Part shown: piece after piece, positions 7,408 through 13,594 of the stretch | How the letters are laid out: each line of letters opens with the position of its first letter | Position numbering within the stretch: position 1 is the first letter of the stretch | NCBI GenBank assembly: GCA_045638685.1 | Contig: JAZUBT010000036.1 | Location: 1-19,456 of the forward strand | From: SIG673 sp045638685 | GTDB lineage: Bacteria > Bacillota > Clostridia > Oscillospirales > CAG-272 | Reading direction: 5' to 3' | Length of the DNA: 19,456 bases | Position numbers and translations under genes: made by a program | The notes under the pieces: generated by a model | Told to the model about the DNA's origin: nothing | What the model saw: only the letters and a program-made list of their open reading frames with translations | Database searches by the model: none

Positions 7408-7483
7408 TTTCTACCCTCGCTTTCATTTTTGATTTTTTCGTATAAGTCTCCCCTCCTTTTAATTTTATATCAGAACAACGGCT

Positions 7484-7593
7484 TGTAGAATATCATTCTA
7501 CATATATATTACCATAAAACTTGTAGAATTACAAGCACAATTTTTAAACATTTTGTGAAATCTGTTGATTTTTATTCTACAATGTGCTACAAT
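7484..7593. promoter_or_regulatory. Operator region and promoter of the S24 repressor gene
   Basis: The octamer TGTAGAAT occurs four times in either orientation. At 7484-7502 two copies form a perfect palindrome (8-base arms, 3-base centre). At 7522-7529 one lies within a second palindrome (7520-7535, CTTGTA/TACAAG). At 7574-7581 an inverted copy lies in the spacer of a plus-strand promoter, TTGATT (7565-7570) with 17 bases to TACAAT (7588-7593). On the minus strand a TATAAA lies near 7463-7468, with the first palindrome at the place of its -35 box. The layout suggests that one repressor controls both divergent promoters. Confidence 0.75.
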
Positions 7594-7694
7594 AAAGCTG
7601 TAACGAAATCTGCGTGGGGAGATGCGAAAGCATTGCTCCCGTATATGGATAAAGCAGTTAACGATACGTAATATATTATTAAAGGAGAGAAAAT

Positions 7695-8300
7695 TTGACA
7701 AAGCAAAGTAAAATCGGTGAAAAAATAAGAGATGCCCGTAAGCAGCTCGGTATGTCTCAGGGAATGCTCGCCTCTCTTTCGGGGTACACCTCACGTTCAA
7801 GCATAAATAAAATCGAGCTTGGTCTCGTTGACATTCCTCAGTCAAAGCTTATTCTGATAGCAAAAGCATTAAATATCTCTCCGAAATATCTTGTCGAGGA
7901 CACGGAGAGCGAGGAAAACGCGAAAAAAATCCCTTTGCTTGGAAGCATTGCTTGTGGTGCCCCGATATTTGCGGAGGAAAACGTCGAGGAATACCTTGTC
8001 TGTCCCCCGAGAGTAAATGCGGATTTCTGTCTTTACTGCAAGGGAGACAGTATGATAGGCGCGAGAATAAACGACGGAGACATAGTGTATATACATTCTC
8101 AGAGCGACGTTGAAAACGGAGAGATAGCGGCAGTGCTTGTCGAGGACGAGGCAACGCTTAAAAGGGTATATAAGGATAGGGATAAGCTGGTGCTTAAACC
8201 AGAAAATCCGGATTTTAACCCTTTCGTTTACGTTGGAGAGGAAATGAGCCGTATAAAGATACTCGGTAAAGCGGTGGCTTTTTTAAGTGGGGTAAGGTAA
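7695..8300 (+). CDS. CI/LexA-like self-cleaving repressor (HTH + peptidase S24)
   Basis: A 201-residue repressor. The Xre HTH is at residues 6-65 (IRDARKQLGMSQGMLASLSG). The C-terminal S24 domain shows the cleavage site C87-G88 (SIACGAP), the nucleophile S119 (KGDSM) and the general base K156 (ATLKRVY). The 37-residue Ser-Lys spacing equals that of LexA. It should repress phage genes and be inactivated by RecA-stimulated self-cleavage after DNA damage. It starts with TTG at 7695, five bases after AAGGAGAG. All catalytic residues are intact, so it may still be functional although the prophage is reduced. It is probably autoregulated through the TGTAGAAT operators upstream. Confidence 0.92.
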   Translation: MTKQSKIGEKIRDARKQLGMSQGMLASLSGYTSRSSINKIELGLVDIPQSKLILIAKALNISPKYLVEDTESEENAKKIPLLGSIACGAPIFAEENVEEYLVCPPRVNADFCLYCKGDSMIGARINDGDIVYIHSQSDVENGEIAAVLVEDEATLKRVYKDRDKLVLKPENPDFNPFVYVGEEMSRIKILGKAVAFLSGVR

Positions 8301-8330
8301 AAGGACATATTCGAGTTAAAAACACGAAAA

Positions 8331-8362
8331 AGGACAGAGAGATTTTCTCTGTTCTTTTTTTA
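8331..8362 (+). terminator. Intrinsic terminator after the S24 repressor
   Basis: AGGACAGAGA (8331-8340) pairs with TCTCTGTTCT (8346-8355) with one G-T pair, followed by a run of T (8355-8361). Confidence 0.85.
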
Positions 8363-8378
8363 ATAGCTGCTAAAAATT

Positions 8379-8618
8379 TTAAACAAGCTTTTCGATGCTA
8401 ACCTCGAATATTTCGGAAAAAGCTTTAAGCTCAATGTCGGTAACAAATCTTTTTCCGCACTCTATTCTTTGTATTGCGTTTTTATCTACGTCTATACCGA
8501 TAAGCTGCATTTTATCCGCAAGACCTCTTTGCGAAAGCTTTGTAGGATAGCTTAATCTTAACTTGCGAATATTCTCGCCGCATATATTGTTTTTTCCATC
8601 GTTTTTGTTTTTAAACAT
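8379..8618 (-). CDS. Small Xre-family HTH protein
   Basis: A 79-residue protein that is almost only a Cro/CI HTH domain (ENIRKLRLSYPTKLSQRGLA, then DVDKNAIQRIECGKRFVTDI and FEVSIEKLV). Such single-domain regulators are common in Clostridia mobile elements. It is convergent with the S24 repressor gene and divergent from the AbrB-type gene, across an operator-like region at 8715-8783 to which it may bind. The start has GAGGGA just upstream. Whether it belongs to the prophage or to the neighbouring regulator pair is open. Confidence 0.82.
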   Translation of the reverse strand: MFKNKNDGKNNICGENIRKLRLSYPTKLSQRGLADKMQLIGIDVDKNAIQRIECGKRFVTDIELKAFSEIFEVSIEKLV

Positions 8619-8714
8619 TTTATTCCCTCATTCTGCTACTATCGGCTGCCGACACAAATTAAGACGTTAAGTTCTCTTTGTTTATCAAGCCACGCTTTCA
8701 CGCTAACCGATTTT

Positions 8715-8783
8715 TGACATTCAGTGATTGACAAATTCATTATATTATGTTACAATGAACAATATGACACTCACAGAATGTCA
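8715..8783 (+). promoter_or_regulatory. Promoter of the AbrB-type gene, flanked by two dyad operators
   Basis: The promoter is TTGACA (8728-8733), 17 bases and TACAAT (8751-8756). Two dyads of the form 8-3-8 flank it: TGACATTC-AGT-GATTGACA (8715-8733, 6 of 8 pairs), covering the -35 box, and TGACACTC-ACA-GAATGTCA (8765-8783, 7 of 8 pairs), just past the start point. TGACATTC and GAATGTCA are exact inverse copies. The centres are 50 bases apart, about five helical turns. Confidence 0.75.
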
Positions 8784-8812
8784 AAATGAATATTTTAATG
8801 TAGAGAGGAAAA

Positions 8813-9016
8813 ATGAATACAGTAGGAATAATAAAGGAAATAAACGAGGTTGGCAGAATTCTTATCCCAAAAGAGCTCAGAGAGCGCTACGGCTTAATAG
8901 ACCGCGTAGAGCTAATAGCCACCGAGGAAGGTATTGTAATAAGATCTCCCGAATATAGGCTTGTTAAAGTGATAAAAACTGTAAACCCAAACACGAATGA
9001 ACCGTTATATTTTTAA
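8813..9016 (+). CDS. AbrB/MazE/SpoVT-type transcription regulator
   Basis: A 67-residue protein with one swapped-hairpin AbrB domain: VGIIKEINEVGRILIPKELR at residues 4-23, then RYGLIDRVELI and EGIVIRSP. Proteins of this kind dimerize to bind DNA and act as transition-state regulators or antitoxins. No toxin gene follows, so a stand-alone regulator is favoured. GAGAGGA precedes the ATG. It has its own promoter with flanking operator-like dyads. No terminator is visible before the strong promoter of the next operon. Confidence 0.85.
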   Translation: MNTVGIIKEINEVGRILIPKELRERYGLIDRVELIATEEGIVIRSPEYRLVKVIKTVNPNTNEPLYF

Positions 9017-9037
9017 TTTATTTTTTTGCAAAAGCTC

Positions 9038-9066
9038 TTGACAAACCTTTTTCTTTGTGCTATAAT
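9038..9066 (+). promoter_or_regulatory. Sigma-A promoter of the ylxM-ffh-rpsP operon
   Basis: TTGACA (9038-9043), a 17-base spacer and TATAAT (9061-9066): a full consensus match, as expected for a highly expressed housekeeping operon. Confidence 0.92.
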
Positions 9067-9116
9067 GTGTAAAGTGTTTTGCTTTACAGCAGTTACGGAA
9101 GGGCGTGGTTTTAAAA

Positions 9117-9437
9117 ATGAAAATTGAAATGGTGCGCCTATACGACATATACGCTCCGCTACTCAGCGAGCGTCAGGCAGAGATTTTAAACCTATATTAT
9201 AATGAGGATCAGTCGCTTGCGGAAATTTCCGAAAACGTCGGAATTACCCGTCAGGGTGTGCGCGACTGCATAGTCAAAGCGGAAACAGCGCTTCTGCTTT
9301 TCGAGGAAAAGCTTAATCTCAGTGATAAGATTACAAAGCTTTACACCGCACTTGACGATTTAGCAGCAAGATCTGAAAGCCTCAAAATTCAAAAGGAATT
9401 CACTGAAAGCCTTACGGCGCTTAAAAATTTAATTTAA
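9117..9437 (+). CDS. ylxM: YlxM/p13 family SRP-operon HTH protein
   Basis: A 106-residue helix-turn-helix protein of the UPF0122 family, encoded just before ffh in most Firmicutes and thought to modulate the signal recognition particle. The sigma-region-4-like core is LLSERQAEILNLYYNEDQSL followed by AEISENVGITRQGVRDCIVK. The long C-terminal helix is KLNLSDKITKLYTALDDL. In-frame starts are GTG 9105 and ATG 9117. The GGAAGGG at 9097-9103 is too close to the GTG, and the ATG at 9117 matches family N-termini better, so it is preferred though the spacing is long. It is followed after ten bases by ffh. Confidence 0.9.
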   Translation: MKIEMVRLYDIYAPLLSERQAEILNLYYNEDQSLAEISENVGITRQGVRDCIVKAETALLLFEEKLNLSDKITKLYTALDDLAARSESLKIQKEFTESLTALKNLI

Positions 9438-9447
9438 GGAGAACCTT

Positions 9448-10794
9448 ATGTTTCAAAGCTTAACCGACAAACTTTCCGAAGCATTCAAGAAGTTCAGAAG
9501 CAAGGGTAAGCTTACCGAAGCCGACGTTAAGGTCGGTATGCGTGAAATCAAGCTTGCGCTTTTAGAAGCTGACGTAAACTTTAAGGTAGTTCGGGATTTC
9601 ATAAAGACGGTTACCGAGCGCGCGGTCGGCTCCGAGGTTTTGGAAAGCCTCGTTCCCGCGCAGCAGATAGTTAAGATAGTAAACGAGGAGCTTACCTCTC
9701 TTATGGGCGGCTCCAACGCGAAGCTTGAAATAGCATCAAAGCCGCCTACGGTTATTATGATGTGCGGTCTTCAGGGCTCGGGTAAAACCACCCACACGGG
9801 AAAGCTCGCTCTTATGTATAAAAAACAGGGAAAGCATCCTTTGATGGTTGCCTGCGACGTTTACCGTCCCGCCGCTATCGAACAGCTTAAAACCCTCGGC
9901 GCACAGATTGACGTTCCGGTATTCTCTCTCGGAGATAAAATCTCCCCCGTTGAGATTGCAAAGGCAGCGCTTGAGCACGCAAAGAAAAACGGTCTTGATA
10001 TGGTATTCCTCGACACTGCGGGACGTCTGCAGATAGACGAGGTGCTGATGGACGAGCTGAAAAAGATAAAAACCGCGGTAAATCCTACCGAAATTCTGCT
10101 CGTTGTTAACTCTATGATAGGTCAGGAATCGGTCAACGTTTCCGAAACCTTTAATAACCTGCTCAGCATTACGGGTGTTATACTCACAATGCTTGACGGT
10201 GATACCCGAGGCGGTGCCGCGCTTTCCATAAGATGCGTAACCGGAAAACCGATTAAATTCGTCGGTACGGGCGAAAAGATGGACGCGATAGAGCCGTTCC
10301 ACCCCGACAGAATGGCGTCAAGAATACTCGGAATGGGAGACGTTCTTTCGCTTATTGAAAAGGCGGAGGCGGCATACGACCAGAAAAAAGCTGCTGAAAT
10401 GGAAAGGAAAATCCGTGAGTCAAGCTTTACTCTTGAGGATTATCTCGATCAGTTCAAGCAGGTAAGAAAGATGGGCTCCATAGAGCAGCTTGCGGGAATG
10501 ATTCCCGGTATAAAGCCCGGTCAGCTAAAGGACGCCAATATAGACGAAAAGCAGATAGACCGTATGGAAGCTATCATACTTTCTATGACCAAAAAGGAGC
10601 GTAATAACGCGGCTATTATCAACGGCTCCCGCAAAAAACGTATTGCGGCCGGAAGCGGTACCAGCGTTGAGGAAGTAAACAAGCTTCTTAATCAGTACGC
10701 TCAGGTAAACAAGATGATGAAGCAGCTTACAAGCGGCAGAGGCGGAATGCTAAGCGGTCTTTTCGGCGGAAGAAAGGGCAGAATGCCGTTTTAA
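9448..10794 (+). CDS. ffh: Signal recognition particle GTPase Ffh (SRP54)
   Basis: A 448-residue protein of normal length that binds SRP RNA and signal peptides and, with FtsY, delivers nascent membrane proteins to the translocon. It has an N domain at 1-90, the G domain P-loop GLQGSGKTT at 107-115, DTAGR at 189-193, and a GDTRGGAALS/GTGEK closing part. The methionine-rich M domain follows from about residue 325 (MGSIEQLAGMIPGI) and ends GLFGGRKGRMPF. Two usually conserved positions differ: the guanine-specificity motif TKxD reads TMLD (M248, codon ATG at 10189-10191), and the Asp in VVDAMTGQ is Asn (N221, codon AAC at 10108-10110). Each is one base from the normal codon. AAGGAG precedes the ATG. 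It is co-transcribed with ylxM. Confidence 0.97.
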   Translation: MFQSLTDKLSEAFKKFRSKGKLTEADVKVGMREIKLALLEADVNFKVVRDFIKTVTERAVGSEVLESLVPAQQIVKIVNEELTSLMGGSNAKLEIASKPPTVIMMCGLQGSGKTTHTGKLALMYKKQGKHPLMVACDVYRPAAIEQLKTLGAQIDVPVFSLGDKISPVEIAKAALEHAKKNGLDMVFLDTAGRLQIDEVLMDELKKIKTAVNPTEILLVVNSMIGQESVNVSETFNNLLSITGVILTMLDGDTRGGAALSIRCVTGKPIKFVGTGEKMDAIEPFHPDRMASRILGMGDVLSLIEKAEAAYDQKKAAEMERKIRESSFTLEDYLDQFKQVRKMGSIEQLAGMIPGIKPGQLKDANIDEKQIDRMEAIILSMTKKERNNAAIINGSRKKRIAAGSGTSVEEVNKLLNQYAQVNKMMKQLTSGRGGMLSGLFGGRKGRMPF

Positions 10795-10900
10795 CAGCAC
10801 ACAGTCAACTCACAAATAACCAATAAGTTTTTACAAAGGCTAACCCCTTTTAAAAAATAAAAAACAAAAAAATAATAAAAATTTTTGGAGGAAAAAAGAA

Positions 10901-11140
10901 ATGGTAAAAATCAGACTTAAGAGAATGGGGATGAAGAAAAACCCCTTCTACCGCGTTGTTGTTGCGGATTCCCGTTACCCCCGTGATGGAAGATTCATCG
11001 AGGAGATCGGCTACTACGATCCTACCACCGAGCCCGCGGTCGTAAAAATCGACACCGAAAAGGCAACCAAGTGGATCGCTAACGGCGCTCAGCCCACCGA
11101 AACCGTTAAGTCGCTTCTTAAAAAGTGCAACATCGGTTAA
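10901..11140 (+). CDS. rpsP: 30S ribosomal protein S16
   Basis: A 79-residue S16 protein of full length. It begins with the family signature VKIRLKRMGMKKNPFYRVVV and continues with DSRYPRDGRFIEEIGYYDP. It helps assemble the 5' domain of 16S rRNA. A near-perfect TTGGAGGAAA lies ahead of the ATG. The 106-base gap after ffh is AT-rich and shows neither a convincing terminator nor a promoter, so read-through from the ffh promoter is likely. Confidence 0.98.
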   Translation: MVKIRLKRMGMKKNPFYRVVVADSRYPRDGRFIEEIGYYDPTTEPAVVKIDTEKATKWIANGAQPTETVKSLLKKCNIG

Positions 11141-11162
11141 CCCTTAAAGGCAGGTTCGAAAA

Positions 11163-11435
11163 GTGATAGAGCTTAAAGAGGTACTGGCTACGGTAGTTAA
11201 GCCCATCGTAACCAAGCCCGATGAGGTAAACATCATCGAAAAAGCAGCGGACAGGGACGTTTTGCTTCAGCTCAGCGTTGCCCCCGAGGATATGGGTAAG
11301 GTTATAGGTCGCCACGGAAAAATCGCTAAAGCGATTCGTACCGTAATGAAGGCGGCGGCTGTTATCGCCGATGTTCACGTAAGAGTCGATATTCTCGACA
11401 AGGACGAGATAGGCGCCGAGGAAACTGCCGAATAA
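11163..11435 (+). CDS. khpA: KH-domain RNA-binding protein KhpA (YlqC)
   Basis: A 90-residue protein of the KhpA family, an RNA-binding partner of KhpB/EloR that influences cell-envelope and division genes in Firmicutes. The single KH domain has the GxxG loop GRHG at residues 49-52 (MGKVIGRHGKIAKAIRTVMK). It begins with GTG at 11163, 22 bases after rpsP, with only a modest AGG ribosome binding site, so it may depend partly on translation of rpsP. In many Firmicutes rimM, trmD and rplS follow; here a structured non-coding region and an unrelated acyltransferase gene follow instead. Confidence 0.95.
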   Translation: MIELKEVLATVVKPIVTKPDEVNIIEKAADRDVLLQLSVAPEDMGKVIGRHGKIAKAIRTVMKAAAVIADVHVRVDILDKDEIGAEETAE

Positions 11436-11440
11436 ATTAA

Positions 11441-11512
11441 GTGTGTCTGCTTAAGGCACACGAGCGCTTCCCTGCTTTACACACCGCGTGGCGCGTTTAA
11501 AGCACAGAGGGA
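11441..11512 (+). other. Structured intergenic RNA candidate between khpA and plsC
   Basis: A small stem GTGTGT/GCACAC (11441-11446 with 11456-11461, one G-U pair) is followed by a long irregular hairpin: TCCCT (11469-11473) with AGGGA (11508-11512), GCTTTA (11474-11479) with TAAAGC (11498-11503), and CGCG (11485-11488) with CGCG (11492-11495). No T-run follows, so this is not a terminator. It probably belongs to the 3' untranslated region of khpA or the leader of the next gene. Confidence 0.45.
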
Positions 11513-11537
11513 CTAAGATTAAGTGTACGCAGAGAAA

Positions 11538-11607
11538 AGGAACAAATTTCAGAAATCGAGTTTGTTCCTCTTTCTTTGTTGCATTTCCGTAATCGCTACG
11601 GAACAAA
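11538..11607 (+). terminator. Terminator-like hairpin with an alternative pairing (possible attenuator)
   Basis: AGGAACAAA (11538-11546) pairs with TTTGTTCCT (11561-11569), followed by a T-rich but interrupted tract (11571-11583). The right arm TTTGTTCC can instead pair with a second GGAACAAA at 11600-11607. A third hairpin, TTCCGTA/TACGGAA (11585-11603), competes with that pairing. It lies 43 bases before the plsC start. No promoter is seen between khpA and plsC, so this element could control read-through. Confidence 0.5.
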
Positions 11608-11649
11608 CTGCTGTAAAAACAACAACTCTAAAAAGGAGGTGGGCTGAAA

Positions 11650-12360
11650 ATGAAAGGGTTAACAAGACTTTTAAAGTCGTTTTTCCGCGTTATTGTCGGA
11701 ATATTTAATTTCGTTCTCGGATACATAGTTAGATTTCTTGCCGTTTTAGCAGTTCATCTTCTCTACCGACCAAAGGTACTTTACAGAAACAAAGGAAATC
11801 AGAAAAACAAGCTGCGAAAGGGTACCGTAGTTATTGCCAACCATACCTATTTTATAGACGGGGCTATACTTGGAACGGTATTTAAGCACGATAGAATATT
11901 CACGCTTGCGGCAAAGGACCTTTACAGAAAAAAGATACTCGTATGGCTTCTTAACAGAACCAGATGTATTCCGCTTGACAGAGGCGCTATCGAAACGACG
12001 TGGTTTACGCGCTCGGTAGATCTTTTGAAAAAGGGATACAGTCTGGCAATGTTTCCGGAGGGCGTTTCCTCGTATAACGGAAAAATCCGCTCCTTTAAGC
12101 CCGGCTTCGTAAGAGTGGCTTTGGAAGCAGATGTCGATATTCTCATGGTCTGCATAGACGGACTTTATAAGCCATTTAAGCAGAGACAGTGGGTGCTTAT
12201 CGACGAAGCCCCCATTCACCTCGAAATTCCGGAGGGCGGTATCACCTCGGAGTACGTTCACGCCAAAAACGACGAGATTCACGCACGTATGCTTGAGATG
12301 CAAAAGGAGCTGCGTCGGCTTCGCTACGGAGAAAAAGCGGAAGAAAAAAACGAAATTTAA
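11650..12360 (+). CDS. plsC: 1-acyl-sn-glycerol-3-phosphate acyltransferase (PlsC-like)
   Basis: A 236-residue enzyme of the PlsC/LPLAT family that transfers an acyl chain to lysophosphatidic acid to form phosphatidic acid at the inner face of the membrane. The catalytic HX4D motif is NHTYFID (H65, D70). Motif III is FPEGVSS (135-141). A hydrophobic N-terminal helix at about 14-38 anchors it. RCIPLDRGAI at 105-114 fits the substrate-binding motif II. GGAGGTGGG lies ahead of the ATG at good distance. The C-terminus is highly charged (EKAEEKN). It is encoded behind the ylxM-ffh-rpsP-khpA operon and ends in its own terminator. Exact acyl-acceptor specificity cannot be read from sequence. Confidence 0.9.
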   Translation: MKGLTRLLKSFFRVIVGIFNFVLGYIVRFLAVLAVHLLYRPKVLYRNKGNQKNKLRKGTVVIANHTYFIDGAILGTVFKHDRIFTLAAKDLYRKKILVWLLNRTRCIPLDRGAIETTWFTRSVDLLKKGYSLAMFPEGVSSYNGKIRSFKPGFVRVALEADVDILMVCIDGLYKPFKQRQWVLIDEAPIHLEIPEGGITSEYVHAKNDEIHARMLEMQKELRRLRYGEKAEEKNEI

Positions 12361-12397
12361 AAATCCGACTTGTACTGTGAGTCGGATTTTTCTTTTT
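12361..12397 (+). terminator. Intrinsic terminator after plsC
   Basis: AAATCCGACT (12361-12370) pairs with AGTCGGATTT (12380-12389) and is followed by TTCTTTTTT. It begins directly at the stop codon. Confidence 0.92.
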
Positions 12398-12465
12398 TAA
12401 TACTTTAAATATTGCTTTCATAGCACCGTAATATTTAAACTTTTTTATAATTTTTTTATTTTTTA

Positions 12466-12494
12466 TTGAATACCGCTAAAATCCATGCTATAAT
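12466..12494 (+). promoter_or_regulatory. Promoter of the LysR-SDR unit
   Basis: TTGAAT (12466-12471), a 17-base spacer and TATAAT (12489-12494). It predicts a leader of about 120 bases. Confidence 0.78.
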
Positions 12495-12548
12495 TAATAT
12501 TGATAAAAATTACAAAAAATCATAATTTAATTTTATAGCTCATAAAAA

Positions 12549-12595
12549 GCCGAGCCGTAGCGTATTCTATGCCCGAGGGTATAGCTCCCTTCGGC
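12549..12595 (+). promoter_or_regulatory. Hairpins in the leader of the LysR gene
   Basis: GCCGA (12549-12553) pairs with TCGGC (12591-12595) and encloses an inner hairpin CTATGCCC/GGGTATAG (12567-12584, with one G-U pair and innermost pairs open). There is no T-run. It matches no riboswitch that I recognise. Confidence 0.4.
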
Positions 12596-12623
12596 AAAGC
12601 CCTTGCAAAAGAAAGGAGTTTTT

Positions 12624-13565
12624 ATGTACGACGAAATCGACTACGTATATGCGGTATATAAGGAAAAAAGCTTTTCGGGAGCGGCAAAAAAGCTTTTCGT
12701 CTCACAGCCAGCGCTCTCCTCGTCAATAAAGAAAACCGAGACAAAGCTCGGAATAACCATATTCGACCGAGGAAGTCAACCGATAGCGCTTACCGACGAG
12801 GGCAGAGTATATATCGAAGCCGCGGAAAAGATACTTGCGATAAAAAACGGACTTACCGAAAAACTTAACGATATGTCTGAGCTTAAAACGGGAAAAATTA
12901 CCGTTAGCGGAGAAAACTACATATCGTCCTTTATCTATCCAAAAATAATTATTGAGTTTAAAAACAAATATGAAGGAATAGATATTGAAATGGTAGAGTC
13001 TAACTCCCATGACCTTCAGAACAAGCTTTTTGACGAAAGCGTTGACCTTCTTATCGACTATCAGTTCGACACGGAGCTTTACGAATCTCACCCGCTGACA
13101 AACGAGCATATAATACTTTGCGTTCCGAATAAGCTCTCCATTAACGAAAGGCTCGTCGATTACCGTCTCACCGCCAAGGATATAAAAAGCGGTAGGCATT
13201 TAAAAGGAAGCTGTCCTTCTGTAAGTCTTTCCGAATTTAAGGACGAGGAGTTTGTTATTCTAAAAAAAGGAAACTACTCTCACTATCATTCAATGGAGCT
13301 TTGCGCCGAGGCAGGGTTCGTTCCAAGCGTCAAAATATATCCTGACCAAATGATAACCTCGTACAATATGAGCCGCGCGGGAATGGGCGTTTCACTTATC
13401 CCCGATCTGCTTATATACTCCTCACCCGAGTCCGGAAAATGCTTTTTCTACAAGCTTTCCGAGGTTAACTCGCTGCGCAGACTCCAAATAGGCTTTAAGA
13501 GAAACCGATACAAGAGTCGCGCCGTTCAGGAGTTTATAAAAACCGCGATAGACGTTTACAGTTAA
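12624..13565 (+). CDS. LysR-family transcription regulator
   Basis: A 313-residue regulator of normal LysR length. The winged HTH is at residues 1-60 (FSGAAKKLFVSQPALSSSIK, then ETKLGITIFDRG). A linker helix leads to a periplasmic-binding-like effector domain from about residue 90 (KITVSGENYISSFIYPKIII). The effector cannot be read from sequence. The ATG at 12624 has AAAGGAG; an upstream in-frame frame from 12603 lacks a signal. It is encoded 29 bases upstream of an SDR reductase in the same direction, which suggests one operon and possible control of that gene, although LysR genes are more often divergent from their targets. Confidence 0.93.
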   Translation: MYDEIDYVYAVYKEKSFSGAAKKLFVSQPALSSSIKKTETKLGITIFDRGSQPIALTDEGRVYIEAAEKILAIKNGLTEKLNDMSELKTGKITVSGENYISSFIYPKIIIEFKNKYEGIDIEMVESNSHDLQNKLFDESVDLLIDYQFDTELYESHPLTNEHIILCVPNKLSINERLVDYRLTAKDIKSGRHLKGSCPSVSLSEFKDEEFVILKKGNYSHYHSMELCAEAGFVPSVKIYPDQMITSYNMSRAGMGVSLIPDLLIYSSPESGKCFFYKLSEVNSLRRLQIGFKRNRYKSRAVQEFIKTAIDVYS

Positions 13566-13594
13566 ACTTAGTTAACCGTCAGAAAGGAAAACAA

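Larger units (their letters stand above)
4356..8618. mobile_element. Prophage remnant (tail tip, holin and immunity region)
   Basis: A block of phage-type genes lies between two ordinary chromosomal operons. On the minus strand are HTH protein, zinc ribbon, baseplate-like protein, LRR tail protein, small protein and holin-like protein; on the plus strand is a CI-like S24 repressor; a further small HTH gene lies at 8379-8618. Several genes overlap by 1-4 bases, as is usual in phages. No integrase, terminase, portal, capsid, tape measure or endolysin gene is present, and I saw no flanking attachment repeats. The outer limits are therefore only the limits of phage-like genes. It is most likely a deletion derivative; a domesticated module is possible. 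Confidence 0.7.

Noticed and set aside
8813..9016. Toxin-antitoxin pair with the AbrB-type gene as antitoxin
   Set aside because: No toxin-like gene follows or precedes it in the same direction; the next gene is ylxM behind its own strong promoter.
9736..10302. Long minus-strand frame inside ffh, and similar frames within plsC (11746-12303) and asd (14732-15277)
   Set aside because: They are antisense shadows of strongly conserved genes and have no start signals.
11148..11160. tRNA T-arm-like GGTTCGA
   Set aside because: No acceptor stem, anticodon arm or CCA context surrounds it; it lies in the short rpsP-khpA spacer.
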